From NCBI RefSeq assembly GCF_025137375.1, contig NZ_CP073720.1:4054501-4118500 (forward strand): 64,000 nucleotides of DNA. Reading direction: 5' to 3'. Shown here piece after piece: positions 1 through 8,090 of the stretch; the stretch's first letter is position 1; the number at the start of each line of letters is the position of its first letter. A program made the position numbers and the translations under genes. The DNA is from Dactylosporangium fulvum. GTDB taxonomy: Bacteria > Actinomycetota > Actinomycetes > Mycobacteriales > Micromonosporaceae. The notes under the pieces are model-generated. The model made no database searches. It was given only the letters and a program-made list of their open reading frames with translations, and was not told where the DNA came from.

Positions 1-123
1 AACAGGCACTCCGTCCAGGCCTGGATCGCGGCCGTCGAGGCCTCCGGCACCGCCACCGCGGACGAGATCGCCGCGGGGACCGAGGTGGCGCTCAGGCAGT
101 ACGTGCCGGATCAGCAGTCGTGA
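1..123 (+). CDS. C-terminal end of an unidentified protein (5' end outside window)
   Basis: The frame is open from the first base and ends in TGA, leaving the last 40 residues of a protein that starts left of the window. The fragment is helical-looking and reads VQAWIAAVEASGTATADEIA near its start. No family is recognisable from so little. It is followed by about 145 bp without a convincing gene before the amidohydrolase, so the two are probably not tightly coupled. Confidence 0.55.
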   Translation, partial: NRHSVQAWIAAVEASGTATADEIAAGTEVALRQYVPDQQS

Positions 124-268
124 GAGTTTCAGCTTGTCGAGGCGCTTGACCTGCGTGCCACCAGGGGTTTGCTGACCCGCGGGGCGGTGTGCTCCGAGTC
201 CATGATCAACACACAAAGGGTGGGGGTGGGAAAAGGTTTGTCGGCGGTCTCCGGGGCATCTTCGGCGC

Positions 269-1366
269 ATGCGGACCGAAGTGCGCAACGTCCGGGTCTT
301 CGACGGCAGGCAACTGCATCCGCCGGACACCATTGTCATCGACGGGGAGCGGTTCGGCGGCGGTACGGGTGAGCCCCGCGTCGTCGACGGCGAAGGCGCG
401 GTCGCGTTGCCGGGGCTGATCGACGCCCACGTGCACCTCGACCGGCGGACCACGCTCGAGCGGCTGGCGCGTTTCGGGGTCACCACCGCGCTCGACATGG
501 CCTGCGGGCCGCCCGAGCTCGTCGAGGCCCTGCGGATCTCCCGCGGGCTCACCGACATCCGCAGCGCCGGCATCCCCGCCATCGCCCCCGGGTCGTGGCA
601 CACCCGCATCCCCGTCCTCGGCGAGCGCGGCGTCGTGAACGGCGTCGAGGAGGCGGAACGCTTCGTGGCCGGACGGCTCGCCGAGGGCTCCGACTATCTC
701 AAGATCATTATCAGTGACCCGGAGCCCAGCCACGACCAGGCGACGCTCAACGCGCTCGTCACCGCCACCCACCGGCGCAGCCGGCAGGTCGTCGCCCATG
801 TCACATCGGGCGAGGCGGTGGCCAAGGCGCTGCGGGCCGGCGTGGACATCCTCACGCACGCGCCGCTGGACCAGCCGCTGGGACGCGACGCCGCGGACCG
901 GATGGCGATCGACGGCCAGGAGCTGATCCCGACGCTCACCATGATGGAGGGCGTGGTGGCGGCGTCGGCGCAGTCCGGCGCACTCTACCCGGGTGCCAGC
1001 TACGCGGCGGCCCGCGACAGCGTCAGCATCGCCTACCGCGCCGGGGTGCCGATCCTGGCGGGCACCGACGCGAACTCCACCCCCGAGGCGCCGGCGCATC
1101 CGAGCCACGGCGACAGCCTCCACCACGAACTGGAACTGCTCGTCGACGCCGGGCTCTCCGCACTCGACGCGCTGCGCGCCGCGACGGTGCTGCCGGCCAT
1201 CCACTTCGGACTCATCGACCGCGGCGCGATCGAGCCCGGCCACCGCGCCGACCTGGTCCTCGTCGACGGTGACCCGCTGCACGACATCCGGGCCACCCGT
1301 TCGATCACCCGCGTCTGGTGCGGTGGCGTCGAGCACACCCCGGCGGAGCTCGCGGGCACGCTCTGA
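269..1366 (+). CDS. Metal-dependent amidohydrolase
   Basis: A 365-residue amidohydrolase-superfamily enzyme, probably cytoplasmic, hydrolysing a cyclic amide, imide or dipeptide-like substrate that cannot be named from sequence. Visible landmarks are the N-terminal composite-sandwich strand (VRNVRVFDGR), the metal motif GLIDAHVHL at about residues 50-58, a candidate bridging lysine in DYLKIII near 150, metal histidines in VVAHVT near 173 and LTHAP near 193, and the catalytic aspartate in LAGTDAN near 266. The C-terminal strand PGHRADLVLVDGDP closes the usual imidazolonepropionase-like fold. The ATG at 269 lacks a strong ribosome site, so the exact start is uncertain. No neighbour hints at the substrate. 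Confidence 0.9.
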   Translation: MRTEVRNVRVFDGRQLHPPDTIVIDGERFGGGTGEPRVVDGEGAVALPGLIDAHVHLDRRTTLERLARFGVTTALDMACGPPELVEALRISRGLTDIRSAGIPAIAPGSWHTRIPVLGERGVVNGVEEAERFVAGRLAEGSDYLKIIISDPEPSHDQATLNALVTATHRRSRQVVAHVTSGEAVAKALRAGVDILTHAPLDQPLGRDAADRMAIDGQELIPTLTMMEGVVAASAQSGALYPGASYAAARDSVSIAYRAGVPILAGTDANSTPEAPAHPSHGDSLHHELELLVDAGLSALDALRAATVLPAIHFGLIDRGAIEPGHRADLVLVDGDPLHDIRATRSITRVWCGGVEHTPAELAGTL

Positions 1367-1391
1367 CAGGCCGTACCATGCCGCTGTGTTC

Positions 1392-1496
1392 ATGCCCGGC
1401 CGGAACGTGGACCGGCGGTACTACCGAGGCCCGCACCTGAGCTGGGCACAGGCCGCCACCGTGGTCGCCGACGACGACCGCGGAGGCGGCCTTTGA
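1392..1496 (+). CDS. Small ORF, 34 aa, first of an overlapping pair
   Basis: A short frame with an ATG 26 bp after the amidohydrolase stop, encoding a polar 34-residue peptide with the segment RRYYRGPHLSWAQAA. Its TGA overlaps the TTG of the next small frame (TTGA). It has no family match I know and may be a remnant of a longer gene disrupted by frameshift. Coding status is uncertain. Confidence 0.3.
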   Translation: MPGRNVDRRYYRGPHLSWAQAATVVADDDRGGGL

Positions 1497-1630
1497 TCCG
1501 CGCCGAGGGGCTGCGGGTCGTGGCGGCCCTCGAGGCGGGCCGCTTCCCGTTCGACGGCAGCCGGTGCGACTTCCGCCCCGATCCCGCCTGGTCACGGCCG
1601 CAGCTGCCGGCGCTGCCCCGATCGCGCTGA
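1493..1630 (+). CDS. Small ORF, 45 aa, second of an overlapping pair
   Basis: A 45-residue frame starting at a TTG that overlaps the preceding stop codon (TTGA, 1493-1496). It contains LRVVAALEAGRFPFDG, which looks like ordinary folded protein rather than random frame. The two small frames together may be one decayed gene or a translationally coupled pair of small proteins. No function can be assigned. Confidence 0.3.
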   Translation: MIRAEGLRVVAALEAGRFPFDGSRCDFRPDPAWSRPQLPALPRSR

Positions 1631-1684
1631 GTCGCCCAATCTTTCGCCCTGTGCGGGTTAGGTTGGTGACGAACGGGTAGCTGG

Positions 1685-1707
1685 CCGACCGGTAAATGGC
1701 CGGTCGG
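1685..1707. promoter_or_regulatory. 8-bp perfect inverted repeat upstream of small membrane protein
   Basis: CCGACCGG (1685-1692) and CCGGTCGG (1700-1707) form a perfect dyad with a 7-base TA-containing spacer, ending 19 bp before the ATG at 1727. It may be an operator for the downstream gene or a hairpin ending the preceding small frames. The sequence alone does not decide. Confidence 0.4.
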
Positions 1708-1726
1708 ATCATGCACGGGGCACCTG

Positions 1727-1888
1727 ATGACACTGAAGAAGACGCTGATGTACGCCACCGGGGTGTTCATCGTCTATTTCGTCGCGTTCCGCCCGGACGC
1801 CGCCGCACGCGTGGTGCGGGGCCTGATCGGGGGGATCGCGCGCATCGGCACGGGATTCGGTGACTTCTTCAGCCGCCTGGTCGGCTGA
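1727..1888 (+). CDS. Small single-pass membrane protein, 53 aa
   Basis: A 53-residue protein with a short basic N-terminus (MTLKKTL), one hydrophobic segment at about residues 8-22 (YATGVFIVYFVAF) and an amphipathic glycine/arginine-rich tail (GLIGGIARIGTGFGDFFSRL). Such short membrane proteins are common in actinomycetes and have no assigned role. It stands alone behind a small inverted repeat and converges on the sugar dehydrogenase gene. The second methionine (residue 8) is an alternative start. Confidence 0.6.
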   Translation: MTLKKTLMYATGVFIVYFVAFRPDAAARVVRGLIGGIARIGTGFGDFFSRLVG

Positions 1889-1986
1889 CGGTCGTCGAGT
1901 GCCGTCCGGGTCAGCTCGCGGTCGCCGGACGCCGACCCTCGGCGGCCGTCGAGCACCGGCCGGGCGTGTTCACCGGAGGCGCGGCT

Positions 1987-3219
1987 TCACCGGGGGCGCA
2001 GCGTCAGGCGCAGGATCCGGTCGTCGTCGACGTCCGGGCCGCCGGGCCTACGGCCGTCGCGGTTCGAGGTCATCATCCAGACGCTGCCGTCCGGGGCCGT
2101 GATCGCCGTGCGCAGGCGGCCGTACTTCCCGGTCAGCGCCTCGATCGGGCGGGACGTCACGCCGGCCCGCGGGCGCCAGCGGATGGTGCCCGTCTCGGGG
2201 CCGGAGACCGGCCCGTCCTCTCCGGCGCTGACGTTGCGGGCGACCGTGCTGTCGAGGGTGACGAGGTAGATGCGCTGGCCGCGCAGGCACGTGATCACGG
2301 CGGTGTTCCCGGTGATCGCGACGCCCGCGCTGACGCCGACCTCGGGGCGCCAGGCCGCCGCCGGGTCGACGAACCCCGGCGTGCCCTTGATGCCCTCGAT
2401 CCTCGGCCAGCCGTAGTTCCTGCCCGGCCGGATCACGTTGAGCTCGTCCCAGACCGCCTCGCCGATCTCGGTCGAGTACATGTTCCCGTCGCCGTCCCAG
2501 GCGAGGCCCTCGGGGTTGCGGTGACCGTACGACCAGATGAGTGAGCCCGGGAACGGGTTCCCCGGTGCCGGCTTGCCCGCGGTGGTCATCCGCAGGGTCT
2601 TGCCGCCGAGGCTGTGGAGGCTCTGCGAGCTCTCGGTGTGCGACGCCTCGCCGGTGCTGGCGTAGAGGTAGCCGTCGGGGCCGAACGCGAGCCGGCCGCC
2701 GTCGTGGATGCCGCTCTTCGGGATGCCCGTGACGATCGGGTGCGGGCGCCCGCCGAGCCGCATCTTCGCGATCCGGTTGTCGTCGCGGGTCGTGTAGTAC
2801 ACAAACAGCGTCCGGTCGGTGCGGTAGTCCGGCGACGCGGCGATGCCCAGCAGGCCGCCCTCGTTGTCGGCGGTCGCCTCGACGATCCGCCCCACGGGCC
2901 GGACGGTCAGGTCGCCGTTCGGCTGCCGGCCCGGCCCGACCAGCAGGACCCGCCGCGTCTGCCGCTCGGTGACCACGGCGCCGCCGTCGGGCAGGAAGGT
3001 GATGCCCCACGGCACCTCGAAGTGCCGCGCGAGCGTCGACACGTCCACGAGCGCGTCACCACTCGACGAGGTGTCGGCCGGCCCGTGGTGGAAGTCCGTG
3101 GGGTCGGTTACGGGTGATTTGACCACCTTGGCGGCTGGCTCCTCGGAGGTGCACCCGCCGAGCAGAGTGCTCAGGGGCAGGCCGGCGGCGAGCAGGACGG
3201 CAACCGTGGTGCGACGCAC
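1987..3219 (-). CDS. PQQ-dependent sugar dehydrogenase (GSDH family) lipoprotein
   Basis: An exported soluble aldose/sorbosone-type dehydrogenase with a six-bladed beta-propeller expected to bind PQQ. The N-terminus has a lipoprotein signal with lipobox LGGC, so the protein is probably anchored outside the membrane. Family features are VPWGITFLPDGGAVVTER, GGLLGIAASPDY, the conserved SGIHDGGRLAFGPDGYLY with the catalytic-type histidine, and YGHRNPEGLAWD. I chose the GTG at 3219 (VRRTTVAVLL) because it gives a normal signal peptide and leaves room for promoters facing the kinase gene. A start at 3273 would add 18 atypical residues and abut that gene. Whether it uses PQQ in this organism is inferred from the family. 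Confidence 0.87.
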   Translation of the reverse strand: MRRTTVAVLLAAGLPLSTLLGGCTSEEPAAKVVKSPVTDPTDFHHGPADTSSSGDALVDVSTLARHFEVPWGITFLPDGGAVVTERQTRRVLLVGPGRQPNGDLTVRPVGRIVEATADNEGGLLGIAASPDYRTDRTLFVYYTTRDDNRIAKMRLGGRPHPIVTGIPKSGIHDGGRLAFGPDGYLYASTGEASHTESSQSLHSLGGKTLRMTTAGKPAPGNPFPGSLIWSYGHRNPEGLAWDGDGNMYSTEIGEAVWDELNVIRPGRNYGWPRIEGIKGTPGFVDPAAAWRPEVGVSAGVAITGNTAVITCLRGQRIYLVTLDSTVARNVSAGEDGPVSGPETGTIRWRPRAGVTSRPIEALTGKYGRLRTAITAPDGSVWMMTSNRDGRRPGGPDVDDDRILRLTLRPR

Positions 3220-3281
3220 GGCCCCACCGTCGCCGATCCCGGGCGGACGGCCCTCACCCGGCGGGTTGGACAATCGATTTT

Positions 3282-3872
3282 GTGCACTATTGCGAGCAGT
3301 GTGAGGTGGCGACCGTCATGGCGCCCGTCGGTGATGAGGCTGTCTGCCCGGTCTGCGGGGCGCGGCGCCCGGCCCGGCGGCTGCCGCTGTTTGTGGTCAC
3401 CGGCGCGTCCGGCTCGGGCAAGACGACGGTTCTGCCGCACCTGACCGCGGCGCTGGCCGACTGCATGGTCTTCGACGTCGACTGGCTGATCGGCCCGTTC
3501 CGCCGGGCCTGCGAGTTCGGTGACGTCGACTGGCCCGCGTTCCGGGACGCGTGGCTGAGCGTCGCGCACGGCGCCGCGCAGAGCGGCCGGCCCACCGTGC
3601 TCGTCGGCCCGTTCACCCCGGAGCAGCTCGACGACCTGCCCGGCCGCCGCTGGCTGACCGACCTGCACTTCGCCGTCCTGGACTGCGCCGACGACGTCCG
3701 CCGGGCGCGGCTGGAGGCCCGGCCGAAGTGGCGCGAGCGGGCGGTCGACCGGCACCTCGACTTCGCCGCCCACTTGCGCCGGACCGTGCCGACGTCGGTC
3801 CGGACCGACGCCGGCACCCCGGCCGAGACCGCCGGCGAGCTGGCGCGCTGGGTGCGCGACCGGCTCGCCTGA
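3282..3872 (+). CDS. P-loop nucleotide kinase with N-terminal zinc ribbon
   Basis: A 196-residue protein. Residues 4-25 hold two CxxC pairs (CEQC and CPVC), a likely zinc ribbon. They are followed by a P-loop GASGSGKTT at about 41-49 and a small-kinase core with DVDWLIG, a WPAFRD segment and a lid-like R-rich region (RRARLEARPKW). The layout fits shikimate/gluconate/adenylate-type small-molecule kinases, but the substrate is unknown. It runs divergently from the sugar dehydrogenase with a short shared intergenic region and ends 24 bp before the convergent permease gene. Confidence 0.7.
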   Translation: MHYCEQCEVATVMAPVGDEAVCPVCGARRPARRLPLFVVTGASGSGKTTVLPHLTAALADCMVFDVDWLIGPFRRACEFGDVDWPAFRDAWLSVAHGAAQSGRPTVLVGPFTPEQLDDLPGRRWLTDLHFAVLDCADDVRRARLEARPKWRERAVDRHLDFAAHLRRTVPTSVRTDAGTPAETAGELARWVRDRLA

Positions 3873-3896
3873 ACCGCCTGTCCGAGCCGTCCCGCC

Positions 3897-6191
3897 CTAC
3901 TCGAAACGCAACCCGTCGGGGCGCATCAAGCGCCACAGGGCCGGCATGCTGGCGACCGTCACCAGCAGCACCACCCCGGCCGAGATCCCGCTGACGGAGG
4001 CGATGCTCGCCCAGTCCAGCCGGATCGGCACGGCGACGATCCGCAGCAGGACCGCCCCGAGGCAGACTCCCAGCACGGCGGCGAGCCCCAGCCCCAGCGC
4101 CACGGGCACGGCGGTCTGCCACAGGATCGACCAGCCGATCGTCCCGCGCCGCGCGCCGAACGCCACCAGCGCCGCGAGTGTGCGCCGGCGCTCGCGCAGC
4201 TGCTCCAGGGTCGACACGAGCAGGCTCAGGCCGACGAGCAGCAGGGTCACCGCCGCGCTCGCGTAGAGGCCGTTGCGGATGCCGGCGAACCTGGAGGTGG
4301 TCTTCTGCCTCTCCAGGATCGCCACGCCCATCGTCGGGCTCACCCGCATGGCCGCGGTGCGCAGGCGCTCCTGGACGTCCGGGTCGCCGGTGTCGAGGCG
4401 GACCAGAGACTCGTATCTGGCGTGGGCCGGCACCGGCGGCGCCACCGACGGGGTGACGAGCACCCCGCGTCGGTTGCTCAACGAATCGGAATGCGTCGTG
4501 GCGGGCCGCGCGACCGGAACGGTCCACCGCGGACCGTCGGACGAGTCGCCGAGCGTGAGCACCTTGCCCGCCAGATCCGGCGCGCCGACGAGGAACGCGT
4601 CACCGTCGGCGCAGTCCGGCAGGTCGGCCAGGTCGCGCAGGGCCGCGCAGTCACCGATCAGCACCCGGTACTGGTAGTCGTCCTCGCCGAGGCGGCCCCA
4701 CTCCTCCCGATAGGTGCTGACGCCGGTCACCCCGCGGGCCGAGCGCAGCGCGGCGTCGATGTCGGCAGGGCTGCGGACCGGCCCCACCGGGGAGTCGGTG
4801 ACGAACGTGATCGCCTGCGCGCGGCTCAGGTCCGCCCCGGTGGGTCTCGTGTATTCGGCCTGCGCCGCCGCGAACAGCATCTGCAGGGCGATCGTGCCCG
4901 CCGCGGCGACGGCGATGGTGTTGACGGCGCGCACCGTGCTGCCGCCGGCGAGCTGCAGCCGCCGCACCGCCAGCTGCCACGACAGGCCGCCGGCGCCGCC
5001 GAACCGGCCGACCAGCCGGTCGAAGAGCCACGGCAGCAGGACAGCGACGCCGAGCAGGAGCAGCACGACGCCCCCGACGGCTCGCCTCGGGTTGAACTCG
5101 GCGCCGTCCGCCCCGGACAGCGGGGCGAGCATGCCCAGCCCGGCGACCGGCACGATGATCCGCCACCACAGCCGGCGCTTGGTGCGTGCCGCGGCCCGCC
5201 GGACCACGCCGAGCGGCTCGACGACGACCCGGCGCAGCGCGAGCAGGGTCACGGCGAGCGCGGCCAGCGGCACGGCCACGACGATCAGGGCGGCCAGCAC
5301 CGGCACCGGGCGCACGTCGGTGGTGAACACACTGATCCCCGCGACCTCGAACCGCTCGGCGAGCGCCCGGCCGGCGAGGAAGAATAACCCGCCGCCGAGC
5401 AGCACGCCGAGCGAGGCGCTGACGACCGCCTCGCCGGCCGCGATCCGGTGCGTCATGGCTGCGTCGGCGCCGACCAGCCGGACCGCGGCGAGCCGCCGGT
5501 CGCGCTGCTCGCCGCCGAACCGGGTGGCCGCCGCGACGAACATCGCCACCGGCATGAGTAGGACAACGACGATGACGACGACGAGCAGTAGCAGAAGCGG
5601 GCTGAGCGGATCTCGATCCCCGATGGGCGGTGTCCCGTACGAATCCAGGCGGCGCACGCCCAACACATCGGTGCTCAGATTGTCGCGGACCGCGATGAAC
5701 ACCAGCTCGTTGGGGCCGATGAGCCCCGCCTGGCCGATCGTGCCGGCGATCCGCGCGGGGTAGCGCTCGCGCAGCAGCGCGCCGTCGGGCGAGTCGAGGA
5801 GCTGCTTCATGGCGGGGGAGACGAGCATCGAACCGGCCGGCGGGAGCGACCGAACGCCGGGCGGCAGGACCGGATGCGCGCCCTCCGGCTGGACGAACCT
5901 TCCGCGGACGGGGTGCCCGCGGAAGGAGTCCTCGACAGACAGTGAGCGCACGATGCGGTCGGACCGCGGCGTGACGACGCCGTAATAGGTGTCGTTCCGT
6001 GCCTGGTCGCGCGCCGTCCTTCCCGACAGTATCGTCGGCACCGAGGCCGCCAGCAGCAGCACGGTCACGCCCAGTGCGACCCCGACGGCCGTCAGGCCGG
6101 TGCGCAGCAGCCCTTCCCGCCCGCCACCGAGGGCGAGCCGGGCACCGAGCCCGACCTCCGAGATCCAGCGCCGCGCGCGGGTGAGCCTCAT
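3897..6191 (-). CDS. ABC transporter permease, FtsX/MacB type
   Basis: A 764-residue membrane protein with two FtsX-like permease modules. There is one transmembrane helix near residue 35, a periplasm-like loop, a three-helix block around 230-370 (LLLLLVVVIVVVLLMPVAMF and following), a mid-protein helix pair near 400-450, and a C-terminal block with VTLLLVGLSLLVS and VVLLVTVASMPALW. It pairs with the ATPase encoded just upstream; the ATGA overlap (6188-6191) makes coupling clear. The start at 6191 was chosen for this overlap and because upstream sequence belongs to the ATPase in another frame. The pair is probably a type VII-fold exporter of a peptide, lipid or drug, under PadR control. Confidence 0.88.
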   Translation of the reverse strand: MRLTRARRWISEVGLGARLALGGGREGLLRTGLTAVGVALGVTVLLLAASVPTILSGRTARDQARNDTYYGVVTPRSDRIVRSLSVEDSFRGHPVRGRFVQPEGAHPVLPPGVRSLPPAGSMLVSPAMKQLLDSPDGALLRERYPARIAGTIGQAGLIGPNELVFIAVRDNLSTDVLGVRRLDSYGTPPIGDRDPLSPLLLLLVVVIVVVLLMPVAMFVAAATRFGGEQRDRRLAAVRLVGADAAMTHRIAAGEAVVSASLGVLLGGGLFFLAGRALAERFEVAGISVFTTDVRPVPVLAALIVVAVPLAALAVTLLALRRVVVEPLGVVRRAAARTKRRLWWRIIVPVAGLGMLAPLSGADGAEFNPRRAVGGVVLLLLGVAVLLPWLFDRLVGRFGGAGGLSWQLAVRRLQLAGGSTVRAVNTIAVAAAGTIALQMLFAAAQAEYTRPTGADLSRAQAITFVTDSPVGPVRSPADIDAALRSARGVTGVSTYREEWGRLGEDDYQYRVLIGDCAALRDLADLPDCADGDAFLVGAPDLAGKVLTLGDSSDGPRWTVPVARPATTHSDSLSNRRGVLVTPSVAPPVPAHARYESLVRLDTGDPDVQERLRTAAMRVSPTMGVAILERQKTTSRFAGIRNGLYASAAVTLLLVGLSLLVSTLEQLRERRRTLAALVAFGARRGTIGWSILWQTAVPVALGLGLAAVLGVCLGAVLLRIVAVPIRLDWASIASVSGISAGVVLLVTVASMPALWRLMRPDGLRFE

Positions 6192-6877
6192 GCGACCCGC
6201 TCCAGGTCGAGGGCCTTGCCGTCGCGGACCACGACCTCCCGGTCGGACCAGGCGGCGACCCGCGGCTCGTGGGTCACCAGGACCACGGCCGCGCCGTTCT
6301 CCCGTGCCGCGGCGGTGAGCAGCTTCATGACCCGCTCGCCGTTGAGCGAGTCGAGCGCCCCCGTCGGCTCGTCGGCGAACACCACCCGCGCGCCGGTGAC
6401 GAGCGCCCGGGCCACCGCGACCCGCTGCCCCTGCCCGCCGGACACCTCGCCGGGGCGCTTCCCGGCCACGTCGTCGATCTCCAGCCGGTCCAGCCATCCG
6501 GCGGCCCGGCGCTGCGCCTCCCGGCGCCGCATGCCGTCCAGCCGCAGCGGCAGGGCGACGTTCTCCAGGCAGGTGAGCTCGGGCACCAGCTGCCCGAACT
6601 GAAACACGAACCCGAACTCGCCGCGCCGCAGGGCGCTACGCCCGGCGTCGGACATGGCCGACAGCTCGCGGTCGCGGTAGCGCACCACGCCCGAGTCGGG
6701 CCGCACGATGCCCGCGAGGCAGTGCAGCAGCGTCGACTTGCCCGAGCCGGACGGCCCCATGACGGCGACGATCTCGCCGGGCGCGATCGACATCGACGCG
6801 CCCGCGAGGGCCGGCGTGGTGCCGAACGTCTTCGTCAGGTTCTCGGCCGACAGCAGCGGCGTTGTGGGCGGCGTCAT
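6188..6877 (-). CDS. ABC transporter ATP-binding protein (LolD/MacB type)
   Basis: A 229-residue ATPase with every canonical motif: Walker A GPSGSGKST, a Q-loop in FVFQFGQL, signature SGGQGQR, Walker B VVFADEPTGALDS, and a switch histidine in LVTHEP. The D-loop GALDS and the overall length match exporters of the LolD/FtsE/MacB group. It starts with ATG at 6877 inside the last codons of padR (ATGA overlap 6874-6877) and overlaps the permease likewise, so padR, ATPase and permease form one translationally coupled operon. Confidence 0.93.
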   Translation of the reverse strand: MTPPTTPLLSAENLTKTFGTTPALAGASMSIAPGEIVAVMGPSGSGKSTLLHCLAGIVRPDSGVVRYRDRELSAMSDAGRSALRRGEFGFVFQFGQLVPELTCLENVALPLRLDGMRRREAQRRAAGWLDRLEIDDVAGKRPGEVSGGQGQRVAVARALVTGARVVFADEPTGALDSLNGERVMKLLTAAARENGAAVVLVTHEPRVAAWSDREVVVRDGKALDLERVA

Positions 6878-7398
6878 GAGCGCACCGTCCCCGCCAGCTC
6901 GTCGAGGCGGGCGGCGGTCAGCTCCAGCCAGCGCAGGTCGGCCTCGAGGTGGAACAGGGCGTGGTCGCACACGAGCTGGTCGGCCAGGTCTCCGGCGGCC
7001 TTGCGGCGGGTCAGCTCGCGCATCAGCCGCAGGTGCTCGGAGCGCTGGGTGTCGAGGATCTCGGCGGCGGGCCGGCCGGTCAGCAGCGCCAGGATCACCT
7101 TGGTGTAGAGGGTGCTCTGCAGATAGGGCTCGGGCTTCTCCGGCTGCCCGAGCCACCGCTCGACGTCGGCGATGCCGGCCGGGGTGATCGCGTATCGCTT
7201 GCGGTCCGGTCCCTCACCGGGCTCGACGCCGTCGACGATCACGAGGCCGTGCTTCAGCAGGCGGGAAAGTGTGGCGTAGACCTGCCCGTAGGCGAGCGGC
7301 CGGTCGGCGCCGAAGCGCTCGTCATAGGCGCGCTTCAGGTCGTAACCATGCCGGGGGTGGGCCTCGAGCAGCCCCAGGAACGCTTGGCTGATGGACAT
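6874..7398 (-). CDS. PadR-family transcriptional regulator
   Basis: A 174-residue repressor with an N-terminal winged helix (FLGLLEAHPRHGYDLKRAYD, then YGQVYATLSRLLKHGLV and KRYAITPAG) and the C-terminal helical dimerisation domain typical of the larger PadR subfamily. It is the first gene of an operon with an ABC exporter, the usual arrangement for PadR regulators that sense the exported drug or peptide. The start at 7398 (MSISQAF) is the standard N-terminus; an upstream ATG at 7440 lies inside the palindromic operator and is rejected. Autorepression through that palindrome is likely. Confidence 0.9.
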   Translation of the reverse strand: MSISQAFLGLLEAHPRHGYDLKRAYDERFGADRPLAYGQVYATLSRLLKHGLVIVDGVEPGEGPDRKRYAITPAGIADVERWLGQPEKPEPYLQSTLYTKVILALLTGRPAAEILDTQRSEHLRLMRELTRRKAAGDLADQLVCDHALFHLEADLRWLELTAARLDELAGTVRS

Positions 7399-7399
7399 G

Positions 7400-7458
7400 C
7401 CGAGCACTCTACACGGCATGTATACATGATGTGTATACATGCCGTGTAGAGTGCTCGG
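7400..7458. promoter_or_regulatory. 59-bp near-perfect palindrome, candidate PadR operator and hairpin
   Basis: Two 27-bp arms (7400-7426 and 7432-7458) are exact reverse complements around a 5-bp centre. Each arm contains ATGTATACAT, which fits the ATGT-N-ACAT pattern known for PadR operators. The element fills the whole space between the padR start (7398) and the stop of the upstream SRPBCC gene (7459). As RNA it would form a very stable hairpin, so it may also end SRPBCC transcripts. Confidence 0.75.
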
Positions 7459-7977
7459 TCAGAGGTCGAGGGTCTTGCGGTAGGACGCCTCGAGCTCGGC
7501 CCAGCCGTAGTTCAGGGCGGCCTGGCCCCGCACCGGCGGGTGCGGCGTGTCGTCGAGCATCAGCTCCATGACGCGCACGCACTGGTGCCAGCCGGCCGCG
7601 ACCTTCGGCACGAAGTCCCGGTCGGCCAGGGTGTGCCACAGTGTCAGCCGCGTCCCGTCGCCGGCGGGGGAGAGCTCCCACCGCAGGAGGTCGTCGCCCC
7701 AGCTGTAGGCCAGCAGCTTCGGCGGCTCGGCCGACCGCACCTCCGTGGCCAGCGGCACGGTCTCGTCGCCGTCGATCATGGTCAGCGTCGCCGGCCCCGT
7801 GCTGCCGAGGTCCCGGTCGGCGGTGAACGGTGCCCACTTCGCGAGCAGGTCCGGCACGGTCAGGGTCCGCCAGACCTTCTCCGGCGGGTGGCGCAGGTCG
7901 CGGACGAACCGCAGCACCCAGCGCCCGTCGTCGGCCTGGCCGTATCCCACCTCGGCGGGCGGTCCGGGATCGAACAT
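7459..7977 (-). CDS. SRPBCC (AHSA1-like) domain protein
   Basis: A 172-residue START/SRPBCC fold protein of the Aha1 C-terminal type. It has RFVRDLRHPPEKVWRTLTVP at the start of the domain, a WAPFTADRDL segment, LAYSWGDDLLRWEL and GTRLTLWHTL, then a C-terminal helix ending SYRKTLDL. These proteins bind hydrophobic ligands and often sit next to small regulators. The start at 7977 has a good ribosome site (GGAGGAGCC). It lies upstream of padR on the same strand, separated by the palindrome, and is divergent from a TetR gene across another palindrome. Confidence 0.85.
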   Translation of the reverse strand: MFDPGPPAEVGYGQADDGRWVLRFVRDLRHPPEKVWRTLTVPDLLAKWAPFTADRDLGSTGPATLTMIDGDETVPLATEVRSAEPPKLLAYSWGDDLLRWELSPAGDGTRLTLWHTLADRDFVPKVAAGWHQCVRVMELMLDDTPHPPVRGQAALNYGWAELEASYRKTLDL

Positions 7978-8008
7978 GGCTCCTCCAGTCCTCGTCGGCT
8001 CCGGCCGA

Positions 8009-8032
8009 GTATATGCCTCGCAAGGCATATAC
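8009..8032. promoter_or_regulatory. Palindromic operator between SRPBCC gene and tetR
   Basis: GTATATGCCT (8009-8018) and AGGCATATAC (8023-8032) are perfect 10-bp arms around CGCA. The site lies 31 bp upstream of the SRPBCC start and 58 bp upstream of the TetR start, in an AT-rich stretch that must hold both divergent promoters. This is the normal position and form for a TetR-family operator. Confidence 0.6.
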
Positions 8033-8090
8033 GTGTACTTTCACAGCATGCAAACTTGCACATCGTGAAGAAATTTGGCATATTCGCATC

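Noticed and set aside
206..1393. Long minus-strand frame across the amidohydrolase
   Set aside because: It lies antisense to a clear enzyme gene and reads as low-complexity Arg/Ala/Val-rich sequence, as expected of shadow frames in GC-rich DNA.
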